From Corythucha ciliata (Eukaryota > Arthropoda > Insecta > Hemiptera > Tingidae), in assembly GCA_038030265.1 (NCBI GenBank), contig CM075943.1, positions 6,262,001 through 6,326,000 on the forward strand: a DNA stretch of 64,000 nucleotides. Reading direction: 5' to 3'. Positions within the stretch are counted from its first letter, which is position 1, and every line of letters starts with the position of its first letter. Shown here one piece after another: positions 29,151-41,853 of the stretch. The notes under the pieces are model-generated. The model searched no databases. It was not told where the DNA came from and saw only the letters and a program-made list of their open reading frames with translations. A program made the position numbers and the translations under genes.

Positions 29151-29890
29151 GCTGCAGACAAAGGTGGCAAATTACTTGGAGAACGTTGTTAAAATACGAA
29201 ATACTTCTAAAAACGTATTCAAAATACACAATACAAAATACCTTTATAAAATTATTTGAAATACAAACACAAAATACGTATTCAAAATACATTTTTCTCA
29301 AATACAATTTTAAAATAATACATTTTGAATCATTAGCAAAGTTGGAATCACGTAGTCAGTTTAGAGGTAGATAGTTTGAAAATCATGGCTTTGTGACTGT
29401 TGCTGTTGACATTTTACACCAGGGGGAAACAATATTTGGAGGAGTTGATGTGGGTGAAAGGGTGTGGAAATGTGGGCACGTTGGATGAATGGGTTATGTC
29501 TGATCCCATTCATTCTGCAGGGCTCGGCAAATATCATGTACATACTTCGATGAACTCATTAAAGATATACCCTCTCCCACCCTTATCACGCCATCTTTTT
29601 AATAACTCAAAAGAGGGAGAGAGAGTGTGTGTGAGAGAGAGAGAAAATAGAAACAGATAAACTCGTCCCTCAAAATAGCGCCAATAAGTATAATTGTATT
29701 TTCATTTGGTTTTAAAATGCAAAATTCTTTCAATAATTACTTTAAATACGAAATGCTTGTCGAAAATTATTTACAACAGAAATACAAAACACTTGTTGAA
29801 AGTATTTACAATAGAAATAAGTACAAAGTTTGTATTTTAAAATACACAAGTATTTTAAGAACATTTAGAAACACAAGTATTTCCGTCCGT
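29151..29890. repeat. AT-rich interspersed repeat with inverted aaaatac ends
   Basis: The flanks 29180-29320 and 29705-29885 are aaaatacgtattc-type repeats in roughly inverted arrangement, like the ends of the hAT element at 42738-49434. ggtggcaaa (29163) and ttttgccacc (29891-29900) are a possible outer inverted pair. No 8-bp duplication could be found. A (GA)n run is at 29608-29645. Confidence 0.4.
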
Positions 29891-30248
29891 TTTTGCCACC
29901 GCCGGGGCTAGTTTCCCGATGACTTGGCATTTTTTTGCCTTGGGACCAACTGCAGGGCTGGGCACATTTCCGAGCATTCACCGCGAATTTTCGATGGTAG
30001 AAACAGAGGATTGACGTTCGGGATTTACTCCGTTGCCTAGGGCGTTTATTATGCCTGTTTCGTGAATTGGATCGGCCGTGTCTTTCGAAGGAGGTGCGGA
30101 GTTTTTGTAGCTCGGCGATGACCAGTTCCAGTGGGCTGAGTTGTGCGCTGGCGACAGCGGCGACTGAAGAATTCCCTGTTGAACACGTACTGTCCATTTC
30201 CATGATTCGGTCGGCTGCTTGTGCGAGCTTGTCCTGAAGTTGTCTCAA
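29890..30248 (-). pseudogene. Gypsy gag C-terminal fragment
   Basis: Minus-strand frame with a heptad-like start (MRQLQDKLAQAADRIMEMDS), an Arg/Ser-rich stretch (RSNSRNRHNKRPRQRSKSRT) and CFYHRKFAVNARKCAQPCSW. The last block matches the CXYHXXFGXXAXXCXXPC pattern at the end of Gag in a group of arthropod gypsy elements. The rest of that element is not present here; the fragment borders satellite DNA at 30250. Confidence 0.7.
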
Positions 30249-30249
30249 G

Positions 30250-30830
30250 AATCCGCGAGTTGGCGTTTTCTATATTTTAGCCGTGAATTAGCATCATTCT
30301 CCATTTTAAACGCTATAATAGGGGGTTTTCTCAATTTTACCCGTGAATTCACATTTTTATATATTTTACCCGCTAGTTAGCGTTTTTTCACAGTTTTAGC
30401 CGCTTGAATCAGCGCATTTTCTCAATTTCGTTCCCAAAACTGCCCCAAGGATCAGCGAGTTGGCGTTTTCTCATTTTCAGCAGTGAACTAGCGTTTTTCC
30501 CTCAGTTTTAGCAGTGAGTTAGCACATTTTCCTAATTTTAGCTGCGATTTTTAGCGATTTTTCTCGATTTTATCCGTAAAATCGCAATTTTTCATACCTT
30601 TAATTAGCGTTTTCCTTCACTTTCAGACGCGAATTCACGTTTTTCTCTATTTCACTCGTGAATTAGCGCTTTTTCTCAATTTCAGTCTCAAACTTTGCCC
30701 CAAGAATCCATGAGTGGGCGTTTCTCACTTTTAGCTATGAATGCGCGCTTTTTCTTCATTTTTTAGACGCGAATTCGAGTTTTTCTCTATATTATACTTG
30801 AATTAGCTGTGAATTTGCATAGAAAGGGTC
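30250..30830. repeat. ~30-bp ttagcc/gaattagcg satellite, block 1
   Basis: Degenerate units of about ttttagccgtgaattagcgctttttctcaa. The same family recurs at 34030-36190, 43140-44560, 48340-48920 and, inverted, 55230-55560. Confidence 0.8.
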
Positions 30831-33394
30831 GGTATGCCTATTTCCTGATAAACATACCTATCTGTTGGGAAACTGTCATCCATGTGTGGAGCCCTGCATC
30901 CACGGCCACTAAAAATCCAGAAAACGTTCAAATTCGCGAAATTATTAAGACGTGAAACGTGCAATACTGTGAGTTTCAGATAGGAAGCTCCTAATTATGC
31001 TGATATTTGCCCCCAAAAAAGTTGCAATTTTGTGGTTTCTCGTCAGGGCGCTGTCGTGGGAGAGATTCATGATTTTTCTTTGTTTTAAAAATCCCCGAAA
31101 CTTGCAAATCCCCAGACATGCACTGACGACGATTTCCAGCGCCAAGATCTCGCCCCTCCCCTCCGAATATGGCTGCCTAATTACTTGCAATAGGCAATAT
31201 CACATCTTGCATCTTCTTTAGTGAAGCAGCCCACCCCTAGATTAAGAGCTGTCTGGGAGGTATTTGGAAGTCAATAATTCGAGGGTTTATAGAAACACAA
31301 AGGTTTTGGAAGAACCAGGGCTGATGTCTTCCTAGGCCGCTAAACAATTTTTGCGGGGCCGATATCACTATTTATTTGTACAGAGAAAGTAATCTAAAAT
31401 CAACCGACAGAGCTGAATTATTCCAGTTTTTCATGCAGTGCCATTCGTCGCCATTTTGTATTTATTTTTTCTCGGAGAGTATTTTAACCTCACCTCCCCG
31501 CCACCCCAGTCAATCCATCTTTCCTTCAGCTCTCTGACTCACGAAACTATGGTTAGCGTTATACCTCTAGAGAAGGACAAAGGAACAGGCTCATCGTTAT
31601 ATTTTTGTTTGCTCTCCTTTTTTTTTAACACCCACTCGAATAAATGAGTTTCGTTTCTTACCATTCTGACAATGCTCACGCTTGCTGCAAGGCTTCTTCG
31701 TCGTCTCAGCTGTCACGATGACAGTTTTTAAAACATGAAAGAAGATGGGGTAGAGTGGTCGTGAAGGGGATCTTGACACTTTTCTAGGCAATTACAAAGG
31801 GCAATGACTTTTTCGAAAAAAAAAAAATACGAAATTGAAATTAGAATGAATAACTGACATCCTCGTTATTACTAACTCGAGTTTGGAGTATTTGTGCACA
31901 GAGGCGTTGTTAAAAAACAAAATTTAAAACAAAACAAAGAAACCCTCCTCTGCCTCTTCATACACAGTTTGAGTGTTCGCAATCAAATTGAAGGGCCCGC
32001 CACTTAATATTCCACTGAGGCTGGGGTGAATAACAAATTCCTGATTTATTCCCCCCCGAATCATGCGGATGCCATCAAATCACCACTCTCAATGGCCCAT
32101 ACCCCCCCTCTCTCCCTACTTCTCCACAAATCAACGAGCCTCAAAATAACATCGACGAGAAGTAGAGGCATAAACGGTTCCAGACTGTGAGATCAGGTAC
32201 GTGTACATGTATATTATTCGTTTCAATTGCGATGGAGAGACGTGACGAGCCGTTATCTGGAATAAACAGTCGAAACAAACACGCAGAGAGAGGAGGAGGA
32301 GGGGGGGAATTCCGCCTACATATTCCTCGCATTGAGAGGCTCGTTCTCGCTAACTAGACCCTGGAGACTTGTAGACATCGTACACCCCCCCCTTCCCACT
32401 CCTTTCTTCATTCCCATCAGACAGTTCACGTGTATATAAACGTAAAACGCGGGAACAATGCAAATAAAAGGTACGTACCCGAAGGGAAGTTGACTGCTGA
32501 GGCTTAACGAGTTGCCATTCAAAACCGCGGTATGTTTTCTGCGTTTGATGGTATAGATGAGACCGGCGCAGGGGGGGGGGGATTTTCCAGGTGCCCGCAC
32601 GTGCTCTTTCCGTTATCTATACATGATGCGTCTAGGGGAGAAGTTGGAACAATGAAATGGATTAAACCTCGGTGCTAATAAAACTAGAGTGTTTGCTTTC
32701 TTGAAGCATGATCGTGCTGTAATTTCACGTTCCGCGCAGAAGGATGGTTGACAGTAGTTTTTCTCAGAACCTTTTCAACGAAATTCTTTCATAATTAAGT
32801 CATCAAATAAAGGAGAGACTAGTTTAATATTTAGAAGCGCAGGCAATCTCTCCTTCTCTTCCCTCGCGAAGATATTAAATTGTCTAATGTATATTCAAGT
32901 CGAAGCCTGCATATTCATCCAGGGTTCAAACAAGAGGGAAAACGGGGGCAAATTGGGGCTTCGGGAATGGTATATGTTAATGACGGAGCCTAACCCACCT
33001 GGGACACTGGCCATTGATTCACCAAACAGGAGGCTGCATAGTCTCTTCCTTTACTAATTTCATCAGTCTTGAAGCGTTGAAGCGTTCCAAAGTTAACATT
33101 TAATTCAATTTATAAACTCGCCTGAAACAACAGTGGAAGGAAGCTGTGAAATTAACAAAACAAACTCAAATAAACTAACCAGCTGCCTGACCAAAATACT
33201 TGAAGTCTGTGAGAAAGAGCCTCGGGACGAGCTGACGTCGATAGTCAATAGACCGCTCTGAGCCGAGAAAATTGACTGACCAAATCGTTTATAACGGCTT
33301 TTCCGAGGGTCTGACTCGGAAAAGCCTAATGCGGGTCCGCAAACCTATCTACGGCATTCACAAACTGAAGGACTAGGACCCCCTCGGCCCTCGA
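30831..33394. other. Non-coding stretch, no gene recognised
   Basis: About 2.5 kb of mixed composition with poly-C/G runs (32385, 32570) and an A-run (31818). Open frames here are short and motif-free. 33296-33326 is a 12-bp perfect stem (ggcttttccgag with ctcggaaaagcc) around a 7-base loop just before the RNase H fragment. Confidence 0.5.
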
Positions 33395-34020
33395 GAATGT
33401 GATGCCTGGCAACCTATCTGTCCCGAAAATGCGGAAACGAGTAAGCCGCATACCTCTCACACTCCCCTACAAAGTGCACAGCCGATTCCTCTTCCAACTC
33501 GCAGCCCCGACACATCGGGTCTGCCACCATTCCCATTATGTGGAGGTGCTTACATAGTGCATAGTGGCCTGTAAACATCCCCACAAACCTCCGCATGCTG
33601 CCTCTATTTAGTGATAGCAGCCACATCGTCGCCTCCCTGTCCCATTCCCGAATGCAAGCCCTCGCTTACCGACAGGCTGATAGGCTATTCCAACTCCTGG
33701 CGGCCTCCCTATCCGCCCAATCCTTTATCTGGGCTCTCCCCACTGTCTTAGAGACCGCAATAATCGGCTCAGGTCCCCATACTTCCTTATTTGTCCCCTG
33801 TTTCGCCATTTCATCAGCTTTCTCATTCCCCTCGTATCCCCCCTGTGTCCAGGGATCCACGCGAGGATCACTTCATTACCCATTCCCTATAACCTTGTGA
33901 TGCCCCGCCGACAGTCCACCACCAAGGCCGATCCCACCACCGGCCTGGCCACCGCCCCCAGGGCTGAGCGGCTGTCCGCGTAGATCACCACCTCCCGCGG
34001 AACCTCACATGCTTCCTAAG
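33395..34020 (-). pseudogene. Non-LTR element RNase H and C-terminal Cys motif, fragment
   Basis: On the minus strand the reading goes VVIYADSRSALGAV, then a frame break, IPGHRG and GNEKADEMAKQGTN. These are RNase H blocks with catalytic Asp in YADS and GNEKAD, as in I/R1/Jockey-group non-LTR elements. After another gap comes CRGCELEEESAVHFVGEC, the CX2C...HX4C motif that closes such ORF2 proteins. The RT part is absent. At least one frameshift separates the two RNase H halves. Confidence 0.75.
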
Positions 34021-34029
34021 TATGCGCTA

Positions 34030-35540
34030 AGTCACGATCTTTCTCAATTTCACCCGCAAACTTGCCATGTATATGTATAAAAACGGTCAATTAGCTCTTG
34101 CTCGCAATGTTTACCGATGTTTGAGAAACCACGAACTGGCCCCTTCTTTTTACTGGCCCCTCAATTTTACCTGCGTGAATGAGCTCCATTTCTCAATTTT
34201 AGCCGTGAATTGGCGCTTTTCCTCAATTCTACATTGAACGAGCAATTTATTTTGTCAATTTTAGCTGTGAAAAGAGATCTATAAACCGTGAATTTAGCGC
34301 GCGAATTTCTTAATTCCACCCCAGACTTTGCATCGCGAAACCGCGAATTGGCGTGTTTTCTCAATTTCAACCGCGAATAACGAGATTCATTTCTCAAGTT
34401 TAACGTGAACCAGCGCTATTTCTCAACTTTAGCCGTGAATGGGTGTTTTTCCTCAGTCTTAGCCGCAAAATGCAAAGACGCCCCCCCCCCCCGCCAACGT
34501 TGGATGCGTGCCTAGCTGGCTGCCCACACTTTGATCACAAGCTGGCTACGCCCCTGAGGGGTCACTCAAATTTTTCCATCAAAGCGCGTTTCGCATATTT
34601 TTTGACATATCGGCTGTGAATTAGCGTTTTTCTCCCAGTTTTAGCAGCGAATTAGCACATTTTCTCATTTTTAGCAGCAAATCGGTGCTCCTAGCCGTGA
34701 ATTAGCCATTAATTTGCCTCAAGAATCTTCAAAATAGAGGTAGCGTTTGAGTGCTCTGTCCAAATTTTATCCACAAATTAGCGTTTTTCTCCATTTTGAA
34801 CGCCAATTCGTGTTTTTCTAAATTTTATCCGTGAATTAGCGTTTTTTTCCAGTTTTAGCCGCTTGAATCAGCGCTTTTTCTCAATTTTATTCCCGAAGTT
34901 CCCCAAGAATTTGCAAGTTGGTCGTTTCTCAATTTTAGCTGTGAACTAGCCTTTTTACCCGCAATGTTAGCAACGAGTGAGCACATTTCTTAATTTTACC
35001 TGCGAATTATAGCGGTTTTTCTCGATTTGATCCGTAAAATTGAAATTGTTTATACCTTAGTTGGGAATTAAAGTTTTCCACCTTTTTTAGACGTGAATCG
35101 GGTTTTTCTCTTTTTTATCTTTTTTATCCGAATTAGCGTTATTCTCAGTTTTAACCACGTGAATTAGAGCTTTTCTCAATTTCAGCCCTGAAGTTGTCCC
35201 CAAGAATCGGCGAGTTGGCGTTTTCTTATTTTCAGCTGTGAATTAGCGTTTTTTCTCAATTTTAGCAGTAAATTAGCACATTGTCTTAATTTCAGGTGCA
35301 ATTTTTAGCGTTTTTTCTCGATTTTGTCCGTAAAAGCGTAATTTTTCATACTTTAGCTGAGTTTTCCTCCAATTTTATTTAGACGCGAATTCGCGTTTTT
35401 GTCAATTTCACCCGCGAAATAGCGCTTTTTCTAAATTGTAGTCCTACTGTTGCCCCGAGAATCCATGAGTTGACGATTTCCCCTTTTTAGCTGTGAATTT
35501 GCACTTTATCTCCATTTTAAAGCTGCTCCGAGAGGGGGTT
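34030..35540. repeat. ~30-bp ttagcc/gaattagcg satellite, block 2
   Basis: Same family as 30250-30830, with many units such as ccgtgaattagcgtttttctcaattttag. It is broken at 34480-34570 by a non-repeat piece and ends at the tRNA-like gene. Confidence 0.8.
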
Positions 35541-35556
35541 TCACTCTTTGCGTGGA

Positions 35557-35631
35557 CTCCCGAGTGGCTCAGTTGGTTAGAGCACCTGCCGCAAAACCAG
35601 GAGGTTGTGGGTTCGTATCCCACCTTGGGAG
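35557..35631 (+). tRNA. tRNA-like gene, isotype uncertain
   Basis: The acceptor arms ctcccga and ttgggag pair (with two G-T/A-T ends), the D arm is tggctcagttggttagagc, and the T arm gtggg-ttcgtat-cccac is perfect. Box A (tggctcagttgg) fits consensus and box B (ggttcgtatcc) is near it. A T6 run at 35635-35640 could end Pol III transcription. The anticodon loop reads CGCAAAA, lacking the usual T33, and the stem has one mismatch; the nominal anticodon is CAA, but this looks like a pseudo-tRNA or SINE head. Confidence 0.65.
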
Positions 35632-35639
35632 CAATTTTT

Positions 35640-36190
35640 TCTCGGAACTGAAAACAAGTAAAAATGGTACCAAGTATTTCTTTGAAAAGTTTAACATCTT
35701 TTTTTTCAGCCTCCCCACCCCCTCGAATTCACAGTTGTGACTAGTGTGGGTCGTGGACGGGGGGGGGGGGTTAATCCCATGAATGTCCGTAGATAGCTCT
35801 AAGTTCAATTATTAAAATTTAGTCCCAATGTTGCCCCGAGACTCCATGAGTTGGCGTTTCTCCCAGTTGTGAATTTGCGCTTTTTCTGAATTTTTAAAGC
35901 TGCTAAATTGTAGCACTTTATCCTGTTTTTTAAAACGCGAATTCGCGTTTTACTCTTTTTCATCCTTGAATTAGCGCTTTTCCTAGTTTTAGCTGCGTGA
36001 ATTAGCGCTTTTTCCTAGTTTCAGTCCCGATTTCCCGCCAATAATTCGTGGTTTTGCGTTATCGCAATGTCAGCAGTGAATTTAGCGCTTTTTCTCAATA
36101 TTAACAGCCGCAAGTTTCAGCAATTTTTCTCAATTTTAGCCGCGAATCAGCGTTTTTCTCAATTTTACAAGCGAGTTTAGCCATTCGTTC
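35640..36190. repeat. Satellite block 3 and poly-G tract
   Basis: Contains a G run at 35760, then more ttagcc/gaattagcg units from about 35820 to 36185. Confidence 0.65.
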
Positions 36191-36640
36191 TCATCTGATC
36201 CACGTTTTGTCCCGCGTCCCGTCCCGCAAAACTATTTTCAAGTCCCGTCTCCCGTCCCGCGACCGCGCGCATCCCAAATAGAGTAGTTTTAGCCACATAC
36301 AATTTTTTATATATCCCCCCAAACTGAAGGCAATTTTTGCCACGGAGCGACGATTCAATCGGAAAACTCGTGCGATTGTAGGCCGGATGAGCTAAACAGC
36401 GAGTTATTGTGCCGTAATCGTTAATTGGGGATTTGGGGCACCGAACAAGTTCACTTTTTGTGCCGAAAACTAAGATTTCTGAACAAAGTTTTCAAATTTT
36501 TGCCGACTTCTCCCGGCTAAATCACCAATTTTTCTATACATTGGAGCTCCAGAGGTTCAATTTTAAATTTGTCACTGGAATTATCAGTTTTCAGGCCACT
36601 TGGGAACTTTTCAAGACAAAATCGACAGTAATGTAGGAGG
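36191..36640. other. No gene seen
   Basis: Includes a gtcccgcgtcccgtcccgc low-complexity patch (36200-36270) and non-repeat AT-rich sequence. Confidence 0.5.
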
Positions 36641-37262
36641 GGATTGATAGTTTTTAGGTCGAAATTGGCAGTTTCTAGGGTGAACTCGGTAGTTTCCGGG
36701 GTGAAGTTTATAGTTTGTAAGACGAAATTGGTATTTAATAAGACAAAATTGACAGTTCAAAGGACGAAATTGACTGATTCAAGGGCAAAATTGACAGTTT
36801 TGAACGGCGACTAAATTTACAATTTGTAATGACGAAATGGACAGTTTTGAGGACGAAATGTAAAGTTTCTAGGATGAAATGGACAGTTTATTGGGCCAAA
36901 CATTGACAGTTTCCAGGATAGGATTGATACTTTTCAATGATAAAATTGGCATTTATAGAAAATTGACAGTTTCTCGAATGAAATAGACAGTTTCCGGGAC
37001 AAATGTCCATCGATATTTTCCAGGTCGAAATTGACGGTTTTGAACGGCAAAATATAAAGTTTCGAATGAAGAAATTGACATTTCGGGTGAAATTGACATT
37101 TCTGGTGAAATTGACAGTTCGTAGGACAAAATTGACTGATTCAAGGACGAAATTGACAGTTTTGAATGACGAAAAAATTTACAATTTTTAATTACGAAAT
37201 GGACAGTTTCGAGGACGAAATGAACAGTTTCGAGGACGAAATTGACAATTTTCAAGGGAGGG
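36641..37262. repeat. ~21-30 bp gacgaaattgacagttt minisatellite
   Basis: Irregular units such as gaggacgaaattgacagtttc. Some resemblance to the gaggaaattgtcaattttat array at 45510-46440 suggests a shared origin. Open frames on the minus strand here are repeat artefacts. Confidence 0.75.
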
Positions 37263-37346
37263 GCTTGGAAAATCTACAGTTCTGAACCCGAATTATCCCG
37301 ATTTCACCAACTTCTTAAACCACGATCAACAAATAATCACGATTAC

Positions 37347-37674
37347 TGTTGAGAACCGCTAAATTTATAACTTGGAAAAAACCTCCCCCAAAAAGCCACA
37401 AGGTTATGTTGGCAGAAGACTCATGCGGGAATAAAAATGAAAAGCCATGTGCGTGTTTTTTAGCTGTTTTGTTAAAAGAGAAAAATATAGTTCGTTTCGT
37501 TTTGTTTTGATTGTCGAACTGATGACTGATTTTGAAGTTTAAACCCCCTCGAGTTCACAATCCCTGATTGACACAAAACCGAAAGGTGAGTTTGCATGAG
37601 TTTAATATGTTGTCGTTATAAGCCGGGGCAATTTACGCGATCAACGATTCCCCTTTGTGCGTGAAAATATAACA
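37347..37674 (+). repeat. BEL 5' LTR
   Basis: TGTTGAGAACC...AATATAACA, 328 bp; a short gtgag-containing segment and the end are shared with 1051-1380 and 49757-50084. Confidence 0.93.
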
Positions 37675-37676
37675 TT

Positions 37677-37688
37677 TGGCGACCGTGA
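37677..37688 (+). promoter_or_regulatory. BEL primer binding site
   Basis: tggcgaccgtga lies two bases after the 5' LTR. It would pair with a tRNA 3' end ...TCACGGTCGCCA, consistent with tRNA-Arg (UCG), a primer used by many BEL/Pao elements. The tRNA assignment is from memory of tRNA-Arg ends. Confidence 0.7.
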
Positions 37689-37704
37689 ATAAGGACTTGA
37701 AACC

Positions 37705-40700
37705 ATGAAAAAGTTGGAAAAAGAGCGTAAAGTGAAGAGAATGATTTTCGACAAGTACCGTGGAAAAGTTATGTCGGTGATCGAGGGTGAGAAGCCCGAC
37801 GTGATTGAGCTCCAAGCCCAAATGAACACACTGACTGAGGTCTTTGATGCTCTACGCATACTCGATCATGATATCCTCGACTTCGTGCTTGACGATCACA
37901 ATGACTCTGTCCTGGAAGAGGAAATGAATGCTGTGGAGGACTTCGTCGAACAGTTCCATCGCATTAAACTTCGAGCTGAGGCTGTTATCGTGGCAGAAAG
38001 GAACGACATTGATTCTGTCAAGAGTAGTGGATCGAACGGTTCGTCGAGGAGGAAATTCAAGTTGCCCTTGATTGAGCTTAAAAAGTACAATGGTGACTTG
38101 AAGGAGTGGGTATCTTTTTGGGCCCAATTCAAAAAGATCCATGAAGACCCGGATTTGGACCCTGCCGACAAGTTTCATTACTTGATACAGTCTCTCGCTC
38201 CAGGCTCGAGAGCTCGAATTCTTGTGGAAGCGTATCCCCCAGATCCACAGAATTATCAGAAGGCGGTCACTGCGCTTTGTGACAGATTTGGGCGCCAAGA
38301 CTTATTGATTGAACTATATGTGCGTGAGCTAGCGGGTTTGGTGCTCCAAAATAGAAAAATGGGACGAGATCGACTATCGACGTTTTACGATAAACTTGTG
38401 GCGCAACTGAAAGCTCTGGAGTCACTGCAAGTTGAGACGTCGAGCTGTGCGGCCCTTTTGAATCCGTTGATTGAATCCTGTTTGGACGAGGATTTAATTC
38501 GTTTGTGGCACCGCCGACAACGAGATTTGGGCGAGAATGACCCGTCGGTCGGGCCGACCGCAAAAGTGACGCTGCAAGGTCTTTTAGATTTTCTAAAATA
38601 CGAGGTAGAGAACGAGGAGAAGATAAACCTTACTCTAGGTGACCGAGGAAAGGACCGGACGAAAGTCAAAGTCAGTGACGGATCCCCTATCACGCAGTCG
38701 GAAACACCTACAGCGGCTGGCCTCGTGAATAAAAGCGAAAATCTCGTCTCTTGTGTGTTTTGTGACGGGAAACATGATTCCTCCACGAGTGCGAAGGCCA
38801 GAGCTATGAAACTGGATGAAAGACGGCAGGTGCTTTTCAAAAAAGGAGCGTTCCTTAAGTGCCTGAAACTTGGACATTTACGTAGAAACTGTCGCATGAA
38901 GGTTGGCTGTTCTATGTGTAACAAAGGTCACGTTGCGCTGTTGTGTCCCGAAAAAGAACCGAAAGAGTCGAGTTCCCAGACTCGACCAGTCGTCGAGAGA
39001 ACGTTAACCTCGTTTAGCACGTCGACCGTCCAGATGCAGACACTGTCCCTGTACGCGCTGGGCGACAAGTCAGAAAAGCAAATAAGAGCACTCCTGGATA
39101 CCGGATCACAAAGGAGCTACGTCACTAAGGGTTTAGCGGACGAGCTCGGATTGGAAAGAATAAGGGAGGAGTCACTAGCACACTCTCTTTTCGGAGGACA
39201 CGAAACGAAGCCGGTTCTCCATCAAATATATCGTCTGCGACTTTCCAGTCGGAAAAGAGATTTTGTATGCAATTTTGAGGTCCTGGACGAATCGATTATT
39301 TGTCGGGACCTGGAGCCCGTAGTTCTCAGCAATTGCCGGACGGAATTAAAGAAGTTTGCGGTCGAGATACACGATGTCCGCAATGGGCCGATTGACGTTT
39401 TAATTGGTGCAGATGTCTACGGCAAGCTCTTGACTGGCGAAATATTGGACTTATCGAATGGACTGACAGCTGTGCAAACACTGCTAGGTTGGACGCTGAT
39501 GGGCAGACTGCCGAAGCCCACAAATGTAGCCACTTCTGTAACTACTAGCTTGTTTAGTGCTCCGTCAATCAAGGCTTTGTGGGACCTTGAAGCGATCGGC
39601 ATTAATGATCCAACGAAAAAAGTGGAAGAAAAAGATAGTTTGGCTGCAGTTCGGCTACACTTTGAAAAGAACGTCAAATTAGTGAATGGGCGTTACGAAA
39701 TACGTCTCCCGTGGAAAGAAGGGCACCCCCCTCTCCCGTCGAATAAAAATTTAGCTCTTGAACGAACTTCAAAAAAAATGTCACGCCTGAAATCTAGCGG
39801 ACAACTGGCTGGTTATTCCTCAGTTTTTCAGGAATGGATCGATGAGGGAGTCATTGAGGATGTCCTTGTTGGCGAAATTGAGGGAGGAGTACATTACCTT
39901 CCCCACCGTCCAGTTTTTAAGGAGGAAGGCACGACGAAGATCCGCCCGGTGTTTGATGCCTCAGCGAGGGAAGGGGGGGGGTCTTGTTCGCTTAATGATT
40001 GTGTTGAATGTGGCGAAAACCTGATCGTACTGATACCTGCCATTTTACTGCGATTCAGGGAACGAGAACTGGGAATAACAGCGGACATCCGAAGAGCATT
40101 TTTACAAATAAGCATCCACGAAAAAGACAGAGATTTTCAGAGGTTTTTCCGTCCTCTGGAAGATGGAAGCGTGGTGCCTTGTCGGCACAGGAGAGTGGTG
40201 TTTGGGGTTAAATGTAGCCCATTTCTACTTGGAGCCACTCTGGACTTCCATTTACGAAAATGTTCGCAGCAAGAACTCGCCATGGCACGTGGATGGCCGG
40301 AAACAGTTTTAAAAACTCTTTCGCGGAGTTTTTATGTGGATAATTGCCTAGTGAGCGTCAGAACCCCACTCGAATTGGACGAATTCAAAGAAATCGCAAC
40401 GTTTGTCCTCGCAGAAGGAAAATTTGAGTTGAGAGAATGGAAATGGTCGCAGGACGAAGGAAAGGATCCTGAAAATGGCTCGACCAAAATCCTGGGACTG
40501 ATATGGAATCGACAGAATGACAAGCTGAGGGTAAGCCAGAATGCTTTGCGTGATTGCGACGTCACGAGTGTGACCAAAAGAAAGCTCCTTTCAATCGCAC
40601 AGAGAGTGTTCGATCCAGTTGGGTTCTCGTCCCCTGCATCTTTAACACCTAAACGTTTGTTGCAGCAGTCCTGGGAGCGAAAAACGGGATGGGACGAGCC

Positions 40701-40911
40701 ACTTGACGATGATCTAGTAAACAAGTTTTACGAATGGTTCAAGACCCTTCCTTACATTTTTAAAATTGAGATTCCTAGGTGGGCGCTTGGGGCAAAGGAT
40801 GAAAGAGTCGAACTGCATGTTTTTGTCGACGCCAGTGCTGTCGCGTATGCGGCGGTAATCTTCGCGAGAGTTGAGGGCTTCGCGGGTGTCAGAGTAAATT
40901 TATTAGCCGCC
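37705..40911 (+). pseudogene. BEL Gag-protease-RT polyprotein, 3' broken
   Basis: Open from ATG 37705. Gag: from about residue 118 LPLIELKKYNGDLKEW (DUF1759-type). Cys/His region about 350-415: CVFCDGKHDSSTS and FLKCLKLGHLRRNC, each seemingly missing one Cys (Ser and Phe instead), then CSMCNKGHVALLC, which is complete. Protease (DUF1758-type): LLDTGSQRSYVT (about 461). RT: FDASAREGGG (about 747), ITADIRRAFLQI, FGVKCSPFLL, and YVDN (about 875) where YVDD is the textbook form; YVDN occurs in some BEL elements. RNase H starts with VFVDASAVAYAAV (about 1037). The frame is lost at about 40911, after LLAAK, by a small deletion. Confidence 0.9.
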
Positions 40912-41438
40912 AAGTGGCCCCTTTGCGTGACATCACGATTCCTCGTTTGGAATTACTCGGTGCTTCGATTGAAGCGAGGCTCTTTCAGTCTGTTAAAGAA
41001 GCTCTCACTTCGGCAGTGGATGACGTCGTGTTTTGGACAGATTCGACGACGGTGCTGGCCTGGATCCAATGTAAAGACTCGTGGAATGTTTTTGTAAGGA
41101 ACCGAGTCGACGAAATCAGGAAGTTGACACCACCGGAGGAATGGAGACACACGTGATTAGAGAAGCAAACCCAGCTGACCTCTATGAGTCAAAATGGTGG
41201 GAGGGACTGAGTTGGTTAAGAGAACCCCCCGAAAAATGACCAAAGTCGGAAGTCAGCTATCAGGAAGTAGAAATAATAAAAGAAAAACCGTCGTTGTCGC
41301 AGCCAATACACAAAAGATTGAAGTTTCCGATTGGTGCCGAAAATCATCGAAATTTTCCAAGAACGTTCGTTTGGTCGGATGAATTTGTCGATTTATTAAC
41401 AATTGCAGGGGAGGACGCCATAAAAAGAGGGGTGAGCT
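40912..41438 (+). pseudogene. BEL RNase H tail and linker, frameshifted
   Basis: Coding resumes in another frame with APLRDITIPRLELLGA and FWTDSTTVLAWI (an RNase H Asp), ending at TGA 41154-41156. The following linker (NPADLYESKWWEGLSWL and later) is spread over at least two more frames before a stop near 41440. No product expected. Confidence 0.8.
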
Positions 41439-41853
41439 GACACTTGAAGAAATCGAAAAAGCAGAAAAGACGATTTGGAAGGCGGTTCAGAAAGAAGCAT
41501 TCGTTGGAATCCTAGACGAAACAATTAGTCGATTTCATCCATTTTTCGATGAAAATGGAATCATTCGGCTTCGTACGAGGTTAACTAATCGTCCGGATGA
41601 CGATTCGTTTTTGTCACCCATAGTTCTTCCCCGAGACAGCCCTGTCGTTTTACAACTTATTGAAGAGTTCCACATGAGAAATAAACATGTCGGCTCTCAA
41701 GGACTGATGTCACTACTTCGTGAAGAGTATTGGGTGATAGGAGCGAGAGGAGCCACGAGAAAAGTTATAAAGAATTGCATCCCTTGCCAGAAACTTTTGT
41801 CGCGTCATCTGGAAAGGGAAGAGCCGGCGCGGCGTTGCCCTCCGACCGTGTGA
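41439..41853 (+). pseudogene. BEL integrase N-terminal zinc region
   Basis: Frame with TLEEIEKAEKTIWKAVQKEA, GIIRLRTRLTN and then the HHCC region: FHMRNKHVGSQG supplies the two His, CIPCQK the two Cys. Ends at TGA 41851-41853 shortly before the catalytic core. Confidence 0.82.

Noticed and set aside
29151..29900. A complete hAT element like 42738-49434
   Set aside because: The inner aaaatac repeats are similar, but I could not find an 8-bp target duplication or full cagggg ends, so it is listed only as a repeat.
36953..37255. 100-residue minus-strand frame rich in repeated motifs
   Set aside because: Translation of the gacgaaattgacagttt repeat.
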